Assembly (NCBI GenBank): GCA_019120175.1
Contig: DWVP01000004.1
Coordinates: 62,001-126,000, forward strand
Direction: 5' to 3'
Length of the DNA: 64,000 bases
Source of the DNA: Candidatus Corynebacterium faecigallinarum
Lineage (GTDB): Bacteria > Actinomycetota > Actinomycetes > Mycobacteriales > Mycobacteriaceae
Shown here: positions 9,216-18,538 of the stretch, piece after piece
Layout of the letters: the number at the start of each line of letters is the position of its first letter
Numbering within the stretch: the stretch's first letter is position 1
Made by a program: the position numbers and the translations under genes
The notes under the pieces: generated by a model
Told to the model about the DNA's origin: nothing
What the model saw: only the letters and a program-made list of their open reading frames with translations
Database searches by the model: none

Positions 9216-10588
9216 CTGTCACGCTCGACATGCTCGGCCCCGCCCACGGCGGGAGTACAGTCGCAAGACTTGACGGTACAGACGGCAGGGTCGTCTTCGT
9301 CCGCGGTGCACTGCCCGGGGAGACCGGTGTGCCGGTCAAACTCGACACTGACCCGGAGACCTCCCGCAAGCGCTTCCTGAGCGGTTCCGTCGTCGATTCC
9401 GCGGCCATCGCCGGTCCTTCGGCCCACCGCGTCGCCCCGCAATGCCCGGCGGCCGCCCGCGGTGCCGGCTGCTGCGATCTCGACATCATCGACGCCGAGG
9501 GCTCCGTCGAACTGAAGACCCGCGTGGTCCTCGACCAGTTCGCCCGGATCGGCCGTATCGACCTCGACGATGCCGGAGTCCCGGTTCGCCAGCTTTCGCC
9601 GGCCCCATTCACCGGCTACCGGACCCGCGTGCGGTTGGGGGTCGACGAGAGTGGCCAGGCCGGACTACGTCTGCGTGCCAGCAACGGGATCGTTCCGGTC
9701 ACCGAGGTGGGCTGTGCACAGTGGGCACCTGCGTTGGCTGATGGCCTGGCAGAAACGCTCGCCGAGGCGGAGCTGACCCCGGGGGCGGAGGTCTGTGTGG
9801 CTCTCGGGGAGGACGGCCTGCGCGGCATCGTCGAAGTCCCGGCCGCCCGTGCGTCCAACCCCCGGTCCCGTTCCGGTCGTCGTCGCCGTGTCCCGAAGGG
9901 CCAGCGCAGGAGCGACACCCGGATCGAGCGCCGGGTCATCGAGCACCAGGGCACCGGTGAGCCCGGCACCGTGACCCGCACAGTGAAGGGGGTGAGCTGG
10001 CCGATGCCGGTGGACGCCTTCTGGCAGGCCCACGGTGCGGCCGCCGAACTGTACTCCGGCTGGGTGCGCGACACCGTCACCGGTGTCGTCACCGGCACAG
10101 CCGCCACATCATCGGCACCGTCAGAGCCTGCAGAACCGACTGTGTCGTCAGAGCCGACGGCATGGGACCTCTACGGTGGTGCGGGCGTTTTCGCCGCCGC
10201 GCTCACCGAGGCGCTGCCCGGCACGCCGGTCTACAGCGTCGACGGTGCCTCGGACGCCACCGCGGCCGGACGCAGCGTCCTGGTCGAGCGGGACGTCAGC
10301 TTCGTCACCGGTGACGTCGCCGACGCACTTGCCGAGCTCTCCGGGGCAGACCCGACAGTCGTTGTACTGGACCCGCCACGCACCGGTGCCGGAGCGCCGG
10401 TCGTCGACGCGATCATCTCCCGGGCACCGCAGCATGTCCTGCACATCGGGTGCGATCCGGCCACCGCGGCACGCGACGCCGCCGGCTTCATCGCCGGGGG
10501 CTACCACCCGGAATCGGTGACGGTGGTCGATGCCTTCGGGTTGACCCACCATGTCGAGGTCCTGGTGCACTTCACCCGCCAGGGATGA
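9212..10588 (+). CDS. TrmA/RlmCD-type RNA 5-methyluridine methyltransferase
   Basis: A SAM-dependent methyltransferase predicted to make 5-methyluridine in tRNA or rRNA. The 458-residue protein has an N-terminal TRAM-like RNA-binding part (residues 1-60), a Cys-containing segment (QCPAAARGAGCCD), the Rossmann SAM site (WDLYGGAGVF, near 315), the motif VVVLDPPRTGAG (near 387), the nucleophilic Cys in HIGCDPATAARD, and the general-base Glu in THHVEVLVHF at the C-terminus. The basic linker SGRRRRVPKGQRR lies between domains. The set of motifs fixes the family but not the target base. It overlaps DUF3159 by GTGA and is the last gene of that operon. Confidence 0.9.
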   Translation: MTVTLDMLGPAHGGSTVARLDGTDGRVVFVRGALPGETGVPVKLDTDPETSRKRFLSGSVVDSAAIAGPSAHRVAPQCPAAARGAGCCDLDIIDAEGSVELKTRVVLDQFARIGRIDLDDAGVPVRQLSPAPFTGYRTRVRLGVDESGQAGLRLRASNGIVPVTEVGCAQWAPALADGLAETLAEAELTPGAEVCVALGEDGLRGIVEVPAARASNPRSRSGRRRRVPKGQRRSDTRIERRVIEHQGTGEPGTVTRTVKGVSWPMPVDAFWQAHGAAAELYSGWVRDTVTGVVTGTAATSSAPSEPAEPTVSSEPTAWDLYGGAGVFAAALTEALPGTPVYSVDGASDATAAGRSVLVERDVSFVTGDVADALAELSGADPTVVVLDPPRTGAGAPVVDAIISRAPQHVLHIGCDPATAARDAAGFIAGGYHPESVTVVDAFGLTHHVEVLVHFTRQG

Positions 10589-10602
10589 CACCCTGCCCCA
10601 CG

Positions 10603-10608
10603 TAGAAT
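10603..10608 (+). promoter_or_regulatory. -10 element upstream of dxs
   Basis: TAGAAT lies 81 bases before the dxs ATG, downstream of the previous stop codon. No good -35 is seen. Confidence 0.45.
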
Positions 10609-10689
10609 GGGCACCGACAGTCACACCAGAGTTGCCAGACCGGCTCGCCCGGCCGTCACCGCCGGACACGATCGGAGACCGAGACATCC

Positions 10690-12639
10690 ATGACCTCCAC
10701 ATCACTTCTCGAGGGGATCTCGTCACCGGATGACCTGCGGTCACTGACCGCCACCCAGCTGGAGAACCTTGCCGGGGAGATCCGTGAGTTCCTCATCGAG
10801 AAGGTCTCGGCCACCGGCGGACACCTGGGTTCCAACCTGGGGGTCGTGGAGCTCACCATTGCCCTGCACCGGGTCTTCGACTCGCCGTCCGACCCGATCA
10901 TCTTCGACACCGGGCACCAGTCCTACGTCCACAAGATCCTCACCGGGCGCCGCGACCTCTTCGGCACGCTGCGTCAGCGTGACGGACTCTCCGGATACCC
11001 CGACCGGGCCGAGAGCCCGCACGACTGGACGGAGTCCTCCCACGCCTCAGCCGCGCTGTCGTACGCTGACGGCCTGGCGAAGGCCTTCGAACTGACCGGG
11101 CAGGCCAACCGCCGGGTTGTCGCCGTTGTCGGCGACGGGGCACTGACCGGCGGGATGGCCTGGGAGGCACTCAACAACATCGGTGACGCCAAAGACCGGC
11201 CGGTGACCGTCGTGGTCAACGACAACGGCCGGTCCTACTCGCCGACGGTCGGCCGCCTGGCGCAGCGCCTTGCGTCGGCGCGACTCCAGCCGGCCGATAA
11301 CAAGATCGTCAGGGCCGGCAGGACCGGCAAGTTCCACCAGGCGGTGACCCTGTTGAGGTCCTTCAGGGAGAGGGTCAAGAACATTCTCATGCCGCAGGAG
11401 CTGTTCACCGCCCTGGGGTTGAAGTACATCGGCCCGGTCGACGGCCACGACATCGCCGCGCTGCAGGACGCGTTGAGCTACGCCCGCAGCTACCCCGGGC
11501 CGGTCATCGTGCACACCCTGACCACGAAGGGCAACGGCTACCCGCCGGCCGAGAACGACGAGGCCGACCAGATGCACTCCACCGGGGTGATCAACCCGTC
11601 GACGGGCCGGGCCGTGCAGGCCAGGCCCCGGAGCTGGACCGATGTCTTCGCCGAAGAGCTGGTCCGGATCGGGCACCGGCGGGACGATGTCGTCGCCATC
11701 ACCGCCGCCATGGCCGGGCCGACCGGGCTGGCCCGGTTCGCCGAACAGTTCCCGGACCGTAGCTTCGACGTGGGCATCGCCGAGCAACATGCCCTGACCT
11801 CCGCCGCTGGCCTGGCACTCGGTGGTCTGCATCCGGTGGTAGCGGTGTACTCGACCTTCCTCAACCGGGCGTTCGACCAATTGCTGATGGACATCGGACT
11901 GCTGCACCTGCCGGTGACTCTCGTCCTCGACCGGTCCGGGGTGACGGGTCCGGACGGGGCCAGCCACAACGGTATGTGGGACCTGACGCTGACCGGGGCG
12001 GTCCCCGGCATCCACGTCGCCGCCCCGCGCGACGGCCGGCGCCTGACCGAGGCGCTGCACCGCTGCCTGTCGGTGACCGACGGGCCCTCGGTCATCCGGT
12101 TCGCCAAGGGCGCCGTGCCGCAGGATGTCCCGGCGGTGCGCTCGACCGACGGTTACGACGTCCTGCACGAAAGCACAGCCGCGGGCCTGGACGGCCTGGA
12201 CGTCCTGGACGTCCTCGTGGTCTCCTACGGCAGGCTGACCGACCTGGCGTCCGCCGCCGCCGATGAACTGGAGACCGCCGGTCACCGGGTGCGTGTGGTC
12301 GATCCTCTGTGGGTCACCCCGGTGTCCCACACGCTGGTGGAGTTGGTCGGCCAGGCTGACCTGGTCGTCACGGTGGAGGACAACGGGGTGCATGGTGGTG
12401 CGGGCCAGATGCTGCACCGGGCAGTCACCGAGGCGGACATCTCCACCCCGGTGCGCTACCTGGGGATCGACCAGCGCTTCCTCGACCACGGGTCCCGCGG
12501 TGAGGTGCTGGCCGAGGTCGGTCTCGACGAGGAGTCGGTGCGACACCAGGTCACCGAGTGGGTCGGCAGCGAAGTCGCCCGGAGACTCACCGGGGGCGAC
12601 GGGCCAGCGTCAGCCCAGCAGGTCAACCACGACCGGTAG
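10690..12639 (+). CDS. dxs: 1-deoxy-D-xylulose-5-phosphate synthase
   Basis: A thiamine-diphosphate enzyme that condenses pyruvate and glyceraldehyde-3-phosphate, the first step of the MEP isoprenoid pathway. Of 649 residues, the N-terminal domain has the GGHLGSNLG start, the ThDP motif beginning GDGALTGG and ending NN, and the central domain carries the catalytic Glu in [10 protein letters not shown] (near 364). Length is usual. The C-terminal transketolase domain is complete, followed by a short polar tail that overlaps the convergent ribonuclease D gene by 30 bases. The product feeds polyprenyl phosphates, the sugar carriers used by GT-C enzymes such as the AftC-like protein nearby. Confidence 0.97.
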   Translation: MTSTSLLEGISSPDDLRSLTATQLENLAGEIREFLIEKVSATGGHLGSNLGVVELTIALHRVFDSPSDPIIFDTGHQSYVHKILTGRRDLFGTLRQRDGLSGYPDRAESPHDWTESSHASAALSYADGLAKAFELTGQANRRVVAVVGDGALTGGMAWEALNNIGDAKDRPVTVVVNDNGRSYSPTVGRLAQRLASARLQPADNKIVRAGRTGKFHQAVTLLRSFRERVKNILMPQELFTALGLKYIGPVDGHDIAALQDALSYARSYPGPVIVHTLTTKGNGYPPAENDEADQMHSTGVINPSTGRAVQARPRSWTDVFAEELVRIGHRRDDVVAITAAMAGPTGLARFAEQFPDRSFDVGIAEQHALTSAAGLALGGLHPVVAVYSTFLNRAFDQLLMDIGLLHLPVTLVLDRSGVTGPDGASHNGMWDLTLTGAVPGIHVAAPRDGRRLTEALHRCLSVTDGPSVIRFAKGAVPQDVPAVRSTDGYDVLHESTAAGLDGLDVLDVLVVSYGRLTDLASAAADELETAGHRVRVVDPLWVTPVSHTLVELVGQADLVVTVEDNGVHGGAGQMLHRAVTEADISTPVRYLGIDQRFLDHGSRGEVLAEVGLDEESVRHQVTEWVGSEVARRLTGGDGPASAQQVNHDR

Positions 12640-13887
12640 CAGGACCGGCACCAGCAGGTTCAACTGCCACGGGCGGCAACCGCAGTCCTGGAGCAGCGAG
12701 CCGAGCAGGTTCTCCACATCCCCGACCGGGTCCTCGGACCCACTGCCGGGAACAGTGGCTACCGATGCCTGCGACACATCCCAGGCCACCGAACGCAGGT
12801 GACGGATGACGATCAGGTCCTCCACCCGGATCCCGGTGTCCCCGGAAAGATCACCGACGGCCCCGCGGAAACCCTGGAGCAGGGCATGGGCCCGCGGATA
12901 GTCCTGCGCCCAGTGCCGGTGGTCGGGACGCCTGGCACCGGAGCGGGGCAGCGTCGGCAACGTCGAGGAATCGGCTGCCAGAGCGTCCTGCACCGCCTGC
13001 AACAGATCTGTGCGTGCGGCACGATCGACCCGGCGCCCACCGGACTGGGGACGGCTGAGCTGACGCGACGCCTGCGACGGACTCTTCGCCACATCGAGGA
13101 GCGATGAGCTGCGCAGCACCTGCTCCGGGGGAATGTCTCGCTCCCGGGCGATACGGGTGCGTTCCTCGGTGAGTCGACGGGCCACCTCCAACCCCCGCCG
13201 GTTACGCAGTGAGCCGATACCCCGCAGTTCCCGCCAGTCCTGGGGCTGTACCGGATGTGACCAGTCGACCCTGATGCGCTGACACTCCTGGTGGTACCAC
13301 TCGGCACGGCCCAACGACGTCAGTCGGGACATCGCCGTGTCCAGCAGCTCGATGAGCAACTCGACGTCCAGGGCGGCGTAGGACAGCATGGCGGTCGGAA
13401 TCGGACGCGCCGACCAGTCCTCCCGGCCCTTGTCCTTTGCCACGGTCACCCCCAGCAGGTCACCGAGCATGCCGGCCAACCCGACCTGCCCGTAGCCCAG
13501 CAGTCGTCCGGCGACCTGGGTGTCATGCAACTGCGGGGTGCGCCAGCCCAGGGAGGTCAACGCCGGCAGGTCCGAATGGCCGGCGTGCAGGATCCACGGG
13601 GAGTCGTTCATCACCGGGGCCAGCAGGTCCCCGGCCCCCGGGACCAATGCCGGATCGACAAGATGGGTTCCGGCCCCCTCACGGCGGACCTGCACCAGGT
13701 AGGCGCGGTCGTCGAACCGGAAACCGGAGGCGCGCTCGGTGTCGACGGCGATAGGGCCACGTCCGTCACGGAGGACCTCGGCGACTCGGCGCACCGCATC
13801 AGCGGTGTCCGCCACCGGGGGAACACCCTCACGAGGGCGGCTCAGGTGCTGGACGGGGGAGTCGGGGTGATGGGGCACGGCAGTCAA
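12610..13887 (-). CDS. rnd: Ribonuclease D-like 3'-5' exonuclease with HRDC domain
   Basis: A DEDD-family exonuclease of 425 residues, probably for tRNA 3' processing. Exo I is [10 protein letters not shown] (near 45), Exo II is the Asp of [11 protein letters not shown] (near 97) and Exo III is [17 protein letters not shown] (near 170), the DEDDy form. A basic helicase/RNaseD C-terminal (HRDC-like) region follows, with [26 protein letters not shown]. The start is a TTG two bases after the DUF3000 stop (a GTG 9 bases later is also possible), so translation is probably coupled to DUF3000. Its 3' end overlaps dxs tail to tail. Confidence 0.92.
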   Translation of the reverse strand: MTAVPHHPDSPVQHLSRPREGVPPVADTADAVRRVAEVLRDGRGPIAVDTERASGFRFDDRAYLVQVRREGAGTHLVDPALVPGAGDLLAPVMNDSPWILHAGHSDLPALTSLGWRTPQLHDTQVAGRLLGYGQVGLAGMLGDLLGVTVAKDKGREDWSARPIPTAMLSYAALDVELLIELLDTAMSRLTSLGRAEWYHQECQRIRVDWSHPVQPQDWRELRGIGSLRNRRGLEVARRLTEERTRIARERDIPPEQVLRSSSLLDVAKSPSQASRQLSRPQSGGRRVDRAARTDLLQAVQDALAADSSTLPTLPRSGARRPDHRHWAQDYPRAHALLQGFRGAVGDLSGDTGIRVEDLIVIRHLRSVAWDVSQASVATVPGSGSEDPVGDVENLLGSLLQDCGCRPWQLNLLVPVLLPVVVDLLG

Positions 13888-13889
13888 GC

Positions 13890-14603
13890 CTAGCGGCTTC
13901 CGATGGCCGTGATCCCCTCGGGCGGAAGACCCGCCACATTCGCCAACACATGGGCGAAGGCGGTGACATGGCCGGACAGGTCGGTTCCAGTGGCCGTCCA
14001 GGACGCCCGCAACTCGATCTGGAAGGCACTCGCCGGCCCGGCGATGTCACCGAACCGACTCGACGCGGTGGCGGTCACCGTCCCACCCAGGTCCGAGAAC
14101 GCGGCGGCCGGGCTGCTCTCGCCACTCTCGGCACTGTCGGCACTGTCGCCGTCCTCGCTGAGCTGGTCGAGCTCCTCGGTCAACCAGTCCCACGCCACAT
14201 CAGGGAGCAACGGATCCTGGGCCACCGAAGAATCAAGGTCGGCCTGAATGTAGGCGACCAGCTTCATGATCGTCGGACCCTCATCGGTGCCCGGATCATG
14301 GAGCAGGATCAACCGGCCGAAGGCATCACCGTCGGCATCGGTGGGGATGTTCACCGGGACGGCGGCTTCCCCACCGTCGTCCCGGGCATCTCCGGCGAGT
14401 AATCGGTCGACCTCCAGCCCCACCGCGTGACTGTACGGCGCCAGTTTTCGTGGTGGGCGAATATCGGTGACGGTGATCCCGCCACGCACCTTCGCATCGT
14501 GCATCGAGGTCACCGCGTCGCGGAACGGGCCCGGGGCGCTCTGCTGCCCCGAGTCCGCTGCCCGCGGCCCCGACTCTCCTGTCAACTCACGTTCAACGCT
14601 CAC
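13890..14603 (-). CDS. DUF3000 protein
   Basis: This actinobacterial family of unknown function is conserved between ribonuclease D and hemE. The predicted protein has 237 residues. Recognisable segments are PFRDAVTSMHDAKVRGGITVTD near the N-terminus, RKLAPYSHAVGLEVD, GRLILLHDP, and VAWDWLTEELDQL, and the C-terminus includes HVTAFAHVLANVAGLPPEG. A Ser/Asp/Glu-rich stretch (EDGDSADSAESGESS) is an insertion-like low-complexity segment. GTG is chosen because it sits 7 bases after TACATT, giving a leaderless mRNA; downstream starts would remove conserved sequence. Confidence 0.85.
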   Translation of the reverse strand: MSVERELTGESGPRAADSGQQSAPGPFRDAVTSMHDAKVRGGITVTDIRPPRKLAPYSHAVGLEVDRLLAGDARDDGGEAAVPVNIPTDADGDAFGRLILLHDPGTDEGPTIMKLVAYIQADLDSSVAQDPLLPDVAWDWLTEELDQLSEDGDSADSAESGESSPAAAFSDLGGTVTATASSRFGDIAGPASAFQIELRASWTATGTDLSGHVTAFAHVLANVAGLPPEGITAIGSR

Positions 14604-14616
14604 GGGGGTCAATGTA
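14604..14616 (-). promoter_or_regulatory. -10 box for leaderless DUF3000-rnd mRNA
   Basis: On the minus strand TACATT (14611-14616) is followed by 7 bases and the GTG start. Confidence 0.55.
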
Positions 14617-14680
14617 ACGACGGTGGGGGAGGAAGTGGGGTAGGCGCGCCGTCGGGCACCGTCATTGCGTCGGTCCCTGG

Positions 14681-14693
14681 CATAATCGGGCGC
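14681..14693 (+). promoter_or_regulatory. -10 box for leaderless hemE mRNA
   Basis: CATAAT (14681-14686) stands 7 bases before the hemE ATG. Confidence 0.55.
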
Positions 14694-15854
14694 ATGGAGA
14701 ACCACAACCCTCACCTGCCCGGAGCCGAACTCGTCGCCGCCGCAGCAGCTGCCCGACGGGCCCGCGCCGACGCTCCCTTCCTTGCCGCCGCACGAGGGGA
14801 GGAGCCGTCCCGCCGTCCGGTCTGGATGATGCGCCAGGCAGGCCGCTCGCTGCCGGAATACCGGGAGCTGCGTAAGGACATCGGCATGCTGGACTCCTGC
14901 TTCCGTCCCGACCTGCTCGCCGAGATCACCCTGCAACCGGTGCGCCGTCACGACGCGGACGCGGCGATCCTGTTCTCCGACATCGTCGTCCCGCTCAAGG
15001 CCGCCGGAGTAGAGGTGGACATCGTCGCCGGACGTGGCCCGGTGCTCGCAGAACCGATCCGCACCGCCGACGCCATCGACGCACTGCCGGTGGTCGACGC
15101 CAGCCAGCTCGACGCGATCGTGGAGGGCATCGGTGGGGTGCTGTCCGAACTACGCGACGACCAGGTCCTCATCGGCTTCGCCGGGGCACCGTTCACCCTG
15201 GCGTCCTACCTCATCGAAGGTGGACCGTCGAAGAACCACGGTGTGACCAAGTCGCTGATGTACTCCCAGCCGCAGCTGTGGCACGCACTGATGGAGAAGC
15301 TGACCCCCACCGTCATCCAGTTCCTGCAGAGCCAGATCGGCGCCGGCGTCGACGCCGTGCAGCTCTTCGACTCCTGGGCCGGCTTCCTCACCCTGAGTGA
15401 CTACCGCGAGTACGTCGCCCCCTACTCCGCCCGCATCATCGAGGCAGTGCGCCCCTACGACATCCCGGTCACCCACTTCGGCGTCAACACCGGCGAACTG
15501 CTCGGCGAGATGGCCGCTGTCGGCCCCGACATCCTCGGCATCGACTGGAAGACCCCGCTGGACGTGGCCGCGCGCCGGGTCAGCGATTCGCTGGAGGCCG
15601 CCCACCAGGCCGGTGACGAGCGGGTGCCGGCCGACCGGCTGGTCCGGGCGATCCAGGGCAACCTCGACCCTGCGGTGCTGCTGTCCACCCCGGAGGTCAT
15701 CGCAGACCAGGTGCGCCGGGTGTGTGCCGAGGCCGACCGTGCCGTCGATGCCGGGGATGCCTGCGGCCATATCTTCAACCTGGGCCACGGTGTGCTCCCG
15801 GAGACCCCTGCCGACGCGATCACCCGCGCCTTCGCCGAGGTGCACGAGCTGTGA
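14694..15854 (+). CDS. hemE: Uroporphyrinogen III decarboxylase
   Basis: It converts uroporphyrinogen III to coproporphyrinogen III by removing four acetate carboxyls. The 386-residue protein has the family signature PVWMMRQAGRSLPEYRELR (about 43-61) with the substrate-binding Arg residues, the catalytic Asp in ILFSDIVVP (near 101), and the C-terminal signature GHIFNLGHGVLPETP. The start codon is set by the -10 box and the length of the family. It overlaps hemY by GTGA, and hemQ follows, making three consecutive steps of the Gram-positive coproporphyrin-dependent haem pathway. Confidence 0.97.
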   Translation: MENHNPHLPGAELVAAAAAARRARADAPFLAAARGEEPSRRPVWMMRQAGRSLPEYRELRKDIGMLDSCFRPDLLAEITLQPVRRHDADAAILFSDIVVPLKAAGVEVDIVAGRGPVLAEPIRTADAIDALPVVDASQLDAIVEGIGGVLSELRDDQVLIGFAGAPFTLASYLIEGGPSKNHGVTKSLMYSQPQLWHALMEKLTPTVIQFLQSQIGAGVDAVQLFDSWAGFLTLSDYREYVAPYSARIIEAVRPYDIPVTHFGVNTGELLGEMAAVGPDILGIDWKTPLDVAARRVSDSLEAAHQAGDERVPADRLVRAIQGNLDPAVLLSTPEVIADQVRRVCAEADRAVDAGDACGHIFNLGHGVLPETPADAITRAFAEVHEL

Positions 15855-17260
15855 CCGGGCCACGGATCGCGATCGTCGGCGGCGGGGTCAGCGGCCTCGC
15901 CGCGGCCTGGGAACTGCGGCGTCGGTTGGGACCTGAGGCGCACATCCAGATCCTGGAGGCCTATGACCGCATCGGCGGAAAGCTGAAGACCGTGGACTTC
16001 AGCGACGGTCCGGTGGACATGGGTGCCGAGGCCTTCCTGACCCGTCGTACCGGGCTGGCCGGTGTGATCACCGAACTGGGACTGGGCGATGAGCTCCGGA
16101 TGCCGTCCGGTGCCCGCAGCGCCTTCCTCGTCGACGGTGAACTGGTCGACATCCCCGCTGCCACGATGATGGGTGTCCCGGCCCGTGGTGCGGATGTCGC
16201 CGAGGTACTGACCCCGGAGGCGTGTGCGGCGATCGACGCCGAACGTGATGGCGCGCCGCTGCCGTGGACCCCCGGTGACGATGCCAACGTCGGCGAGCTC
16301 GTCCGACAGCGGTTCACCGGTGAGGTCGTCGACCGGCTGGTGTCGCCGATGCTCGGTGGGGTGTACTCCAGTTCCGCCGACGATCTCGGGGTGCGCGCCA
16401 CTATCCCGCAGCTCGCCGACGCCCTCGACAATCTCGCCGACCGTGGTGAGGACGTCCACCTGTCCACCGCCGTCCAGCAGGTGCTCGACGAGCGTGCCGC
16501 CGCCAGCGCCAGCGGTGACGGGACGCCGGGCCCGGCGTTCAACACCCTGGCCACCGGCTACCGCACCCTGGTCAACCGGCTTGCCGAGGCGTCGGCAGCC
16601 GATATCCGGGTCAACACGCAGGTGGAGTCCATCGGTCATTTGACTGACCGGATCTACCTGGAGCCGGTCGGACGGGTCGACGCTGTCATCGTCGCCGTCC
16701 CCGCTCCGACCGCGTCAGTGCTGCTGCAGGATATCGTCCCGTCGGCCGCGGAGATCCTCGATGAGGTGAAGCTCGCCAGCTCCGCGGTGGTCGGCATGAG
16801 GTTCGAGACCACCGAGGGGCTACCGGAACGCTCCGGACTCCTCATCGGGCAGGACGGTCCGACCCGGGCCAAGGCCTTCACCTTCTCTTCGCGCAAGTGG
16901 CCGCACATCGGCGAGCGGGGGACCGGTGCCGGGGCCTTCGTCCGCGCCAGTTTCGGCACCTTCCACGACCCCAGCCTGGTCGAGGCCGAGGACCGCACAC
17001 TGATCGGCTACGCCCTGGAGGACCTCGCCGCGGTCACCGGGTTCACCGCCCGGCCGGTGGAGACCTTCGTCCAACGCTGGTGGGGTGGTCTGCCGGTGTA
17101 CGGTGTCGGCCACCCCGCGAAGATGGACGCGGTGCGTCGGGCCGTGGACGCAGCCCCCGGTGTCGCCGTGGCCGGCGCCTACCTCGACGGGGTCGGCGTA
17201 CCTGCCTGCGTGGAGGCGGGACGCGCTGCCGCGGAGAAGATCGTCGCAGAGCTGGCCTGA
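15851..17260 (+). CDS. hemY: Coproporphyrinogen III oxidase / protoporphyrinogen oxidase-like FAD enzyme (HemY/CgoX)
   Basis: A FAD-dependent oxidase that aromatises the porphyrinogen ring. In actinobacteria this HemY type is known to act on coproporphyrinogen III. The 469 residues begin with the FAD-binding GxGxxG-like motif IAIVGGGVSGLAAAWELRRR (residues 5-24) and include RIGGKLKTVDF, and the C-terminus has the FAD-contacting region PVYGVGHPAKMD and GVAVAGAYLDGVGVPACVEAG. GTG is the start, since it overlaps the hemE stop by 4 bases and immediately precedes the dinucleotide fold. Copro- versus protoporphyrinogen use is inferred from the adjoining hemQ. Confidence 0.95.
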   Translation: MTGPRIAIVGGGVSGLAAAWELRRRLGPEAHIQILEAYDRIGGKLKTVDFSDGPVDMGAEAFLTRRTGLAGVITELGLGDELRMPSGARSAFLVDGELVDIPAATMMGVPARGADVAEVLTPEACAAIDAERDGAPLPWTPGDDANVGELVRQRFTGEVVDRLVSPMLGGVYSSSADDLGVRATIPQLADALDNLADRGEDVHLSTAVQQVLDERAAASASGDGTPGPAFNTLATGYRTLVNRLAEASAADIRVNTQVESIGHLTDRIYLEPVGRVDAVIVAVPAPTASVLLQDIVPSAAEILDEVKLASSAVVGMRFETTEGLPERSGLLIGQDGPTRAKAFTFSSRKWPHIGERGTGAGAFVRASFGTFHDPSLVEAEDRTLIGYALEDLAAVTGFTARPVETFVQRWWGGLPVYGVGHPAKMDAVRRAVDAAPGVAVAGAYLDGVGVPACVEAGRAAAEKIVAELA

Positions 17261-17283
17261 CACCGGCCACGCCCTGATATCGG

Positions 17284-17303
17284 GGGTGGTCAGGCCACCC
17301 TTT
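17284..17303 (+). terminator. Small hairpin after hemY
   Basis: GGGTGG (17284-17289) pairs with CCACCC (17295-17300), followed by TTT. The stem is short, so termination before hemQ is probably partial. Confidence 0.4.
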
Positions 17304-17307
17304 GGCG

Positions 17308-17313
17308 TAGACT
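17308..17313 (+). promoter_or_regulatory. -10 element upstream of hemQ
   Basis: TAGACT lies 73 bases before the hemQ ATG. A separate promoter would let hemQ be expressed apart from hemEY. Confidence 0.4.
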
Positions 17314-17385
17314 GAACCTGTCACGGAGGAACGAGATTCTCCGCGTGAAATCACCGTCGCACACGAGACAGGACAACAGATAGAA

Positions 17386-18105
17386 ATGGCAAAGCTCGAC
17401 TTCAAGGCGCTCAACGAGAAGCTGCAGTACACCATGTGGTCGGTGTTCAAGGTCAGGCAAGGGGAACTTGACCTGGAGGACGGCGACCGTGCAGCCGTCG
17501 CGGCGGAGTTCTCCGCCTTCCTGGCGTCCTTCGACGACGAGGAACTCACCGTCCGCGGTGTCTACGACCTCACCGGCCAGCGCGCTGAGGCGGACATCAT
17601 GATCTGGTGGCACGCCGAGAAGTTCGACGACCTGCAGCGCGCCTACCGGCGCTTCCTCAAGGAGACCGCACTGGGTCGGGCCAGTGAGCCGGTGTGGACC
17701 AACTCCGCACTGCACCGCCCTGCGGAGTTCAACAAGTCCCACCTGCCGTCGTTCATCATGGGGGAGGATCCGGGCGAGTGGATCGCGGTCTACCCCTTCG
17801 TCCGCTCCTACGAGTGGTACCTGCTGCCGGACGCCGAGCGTCGCACCATCCTCGCCGAACACGGGATGGCCGCCCGCGGATTCGACGAAGTCCGGGCGAA
17901 CACCGTCCCGGCCTTCGCCCTCGGCGACTACGAGTGGATCCTCGCCTTCGAGTCCCCGACCCTGGACCGGATCGTGGACCTGATGTACCAGATGCGCTAC
18001 ACCGAGGCACGTCGCCACGTCCGTGAGGAGATCCCCTTCTTCACCGGACGCCGGGTCAACAGCTCCGCCGAGGAGCTCGCCGGATTTCTCAGCGAGCTTC
18101 CCTGA
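17386..18105 (+). CDS. hemQ: Coproheme decarboxylase (HemQ/ChdC, chlorite-dismutase family)
   Basis: It oxidatively decarboxylates Fe-coproporphyrin III to haem b, the last step of the coproporphyrin pathway. The 239-residue protein has the dimeric alpha-beta barrel pattern of the Cld-like family: MWSVFKVR, the [10 protein letters not shown] segment, the substrate loop [18 protein letters not shown], and Tyr136 in [15 protein letters not shown] at the position of the catalytic tyrosine of actinobacterial ChdC. The C-terminus [19 protein letters not shown] is typical. The Gln/Arg that would point to real chlorite dismutase activity cannot be judged safely by eye, but the hemE-hemY context decides the role. 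It converges on msrB with one base between the stops. Confidence 0.95.
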   Translation: MAKLDFKALNEKLQYTMWSVFKVRQGELDLEDGDRAAVAAEFSAFLASFDDEELTVRGVYDLTGQRAEADIMIWWHAEKFDDLQRAYRRFLKETALGRASEPVWTNSALHRPAEFNKSHLPSFIMGEDPGEWIAVYPFVRSYEWYLLPDAERRTILAEHGMAARGFDEVRANTVPAFALGDYEWILAFESPTLDRIVDLMYQMRYTEARRHVREEIPFFTGRRVNSSAEELAGFLSELP

Positions 18106-18106
18106 G

Positions 18107-18538
18107 CTACTTCTCCCTGAGTTCCAGCGCGATACCGTTGATGCAGTAGCGCAGGTCGGTGGGGGTGTCGTAGCCCTCGCCGGCGAAAACGTGGCCGAGG
18201 TGCCCACCACAGGTGGCGCAGAGCACCTCGGTCCTTCGCGTTCCGAGCGAGTCGTCGGCGCGGGTGATGACCGCGTCGGTGTCCGCCGGGTCGAAGAAGG
18301 ACGGCCATCCGCAGTGCGAATGGAACTTCTCGGTGGAGCGGAACAGCTCGGTACCGCAGCCTCGACAGTGGTACACCCCCTCGGTCTCCAGATCGGTGTA
18401 GGAACTGGTGAACGGACGCTCGGTCGCCGCATTCCGCAGGACCTGGTAGGTGTCCGGGGCCAGGCGCTCGCGCCACTGCTCGTCGCTGAGGGCGGAGAAG
18501 TCCTCGATGGGGTTGACCTCAGGGGTGTGGTCGGTCAT
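18107..18538 (-). CDS. msrB: Peptide-methionine (R)-S-oxide reductase
   Basis: It repairs oxidised methionine of the R epimer in proteins. The 143-residue protein carries both zinc-binding CxxC pairs (YHCRGCGTELF and VLCATCGGHLGH), the substrate signature CGWPSFFDPAD, and the catalytic cysteine in LRYCINGIAL near the C-terminus. The N-terminal LSDEQWRERLAPDTYQVLR is typical. Family members usually read RYCVNSAAL; the Gly after Asn is a mild variation. Its ATG overlaps the stop of the upstream glycosyltransferase gene by 4 bases, so both are on one minus-strand transcript. Confidence 0.96.
   Translation of the reverse strand: MTDHTPEVNPIEDFSALSDEQWRERLAPDTYQVLRNAATERPFTSSYTDLETEGVYHCRGCGTELFRSTEKFHSHCGWPSFFDPADTDAVITRADDSLGTRRTEVLCATCGGHLGHVFAGEGYDTPTDLRYCINGIALELREK

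Noticed and set aside
17386..18105. Chlorite dismutase
   Set aside because: Although the fold is the same, the hemE-hemY context and the catalytic tyrosine identify coproheme decarboxylase.
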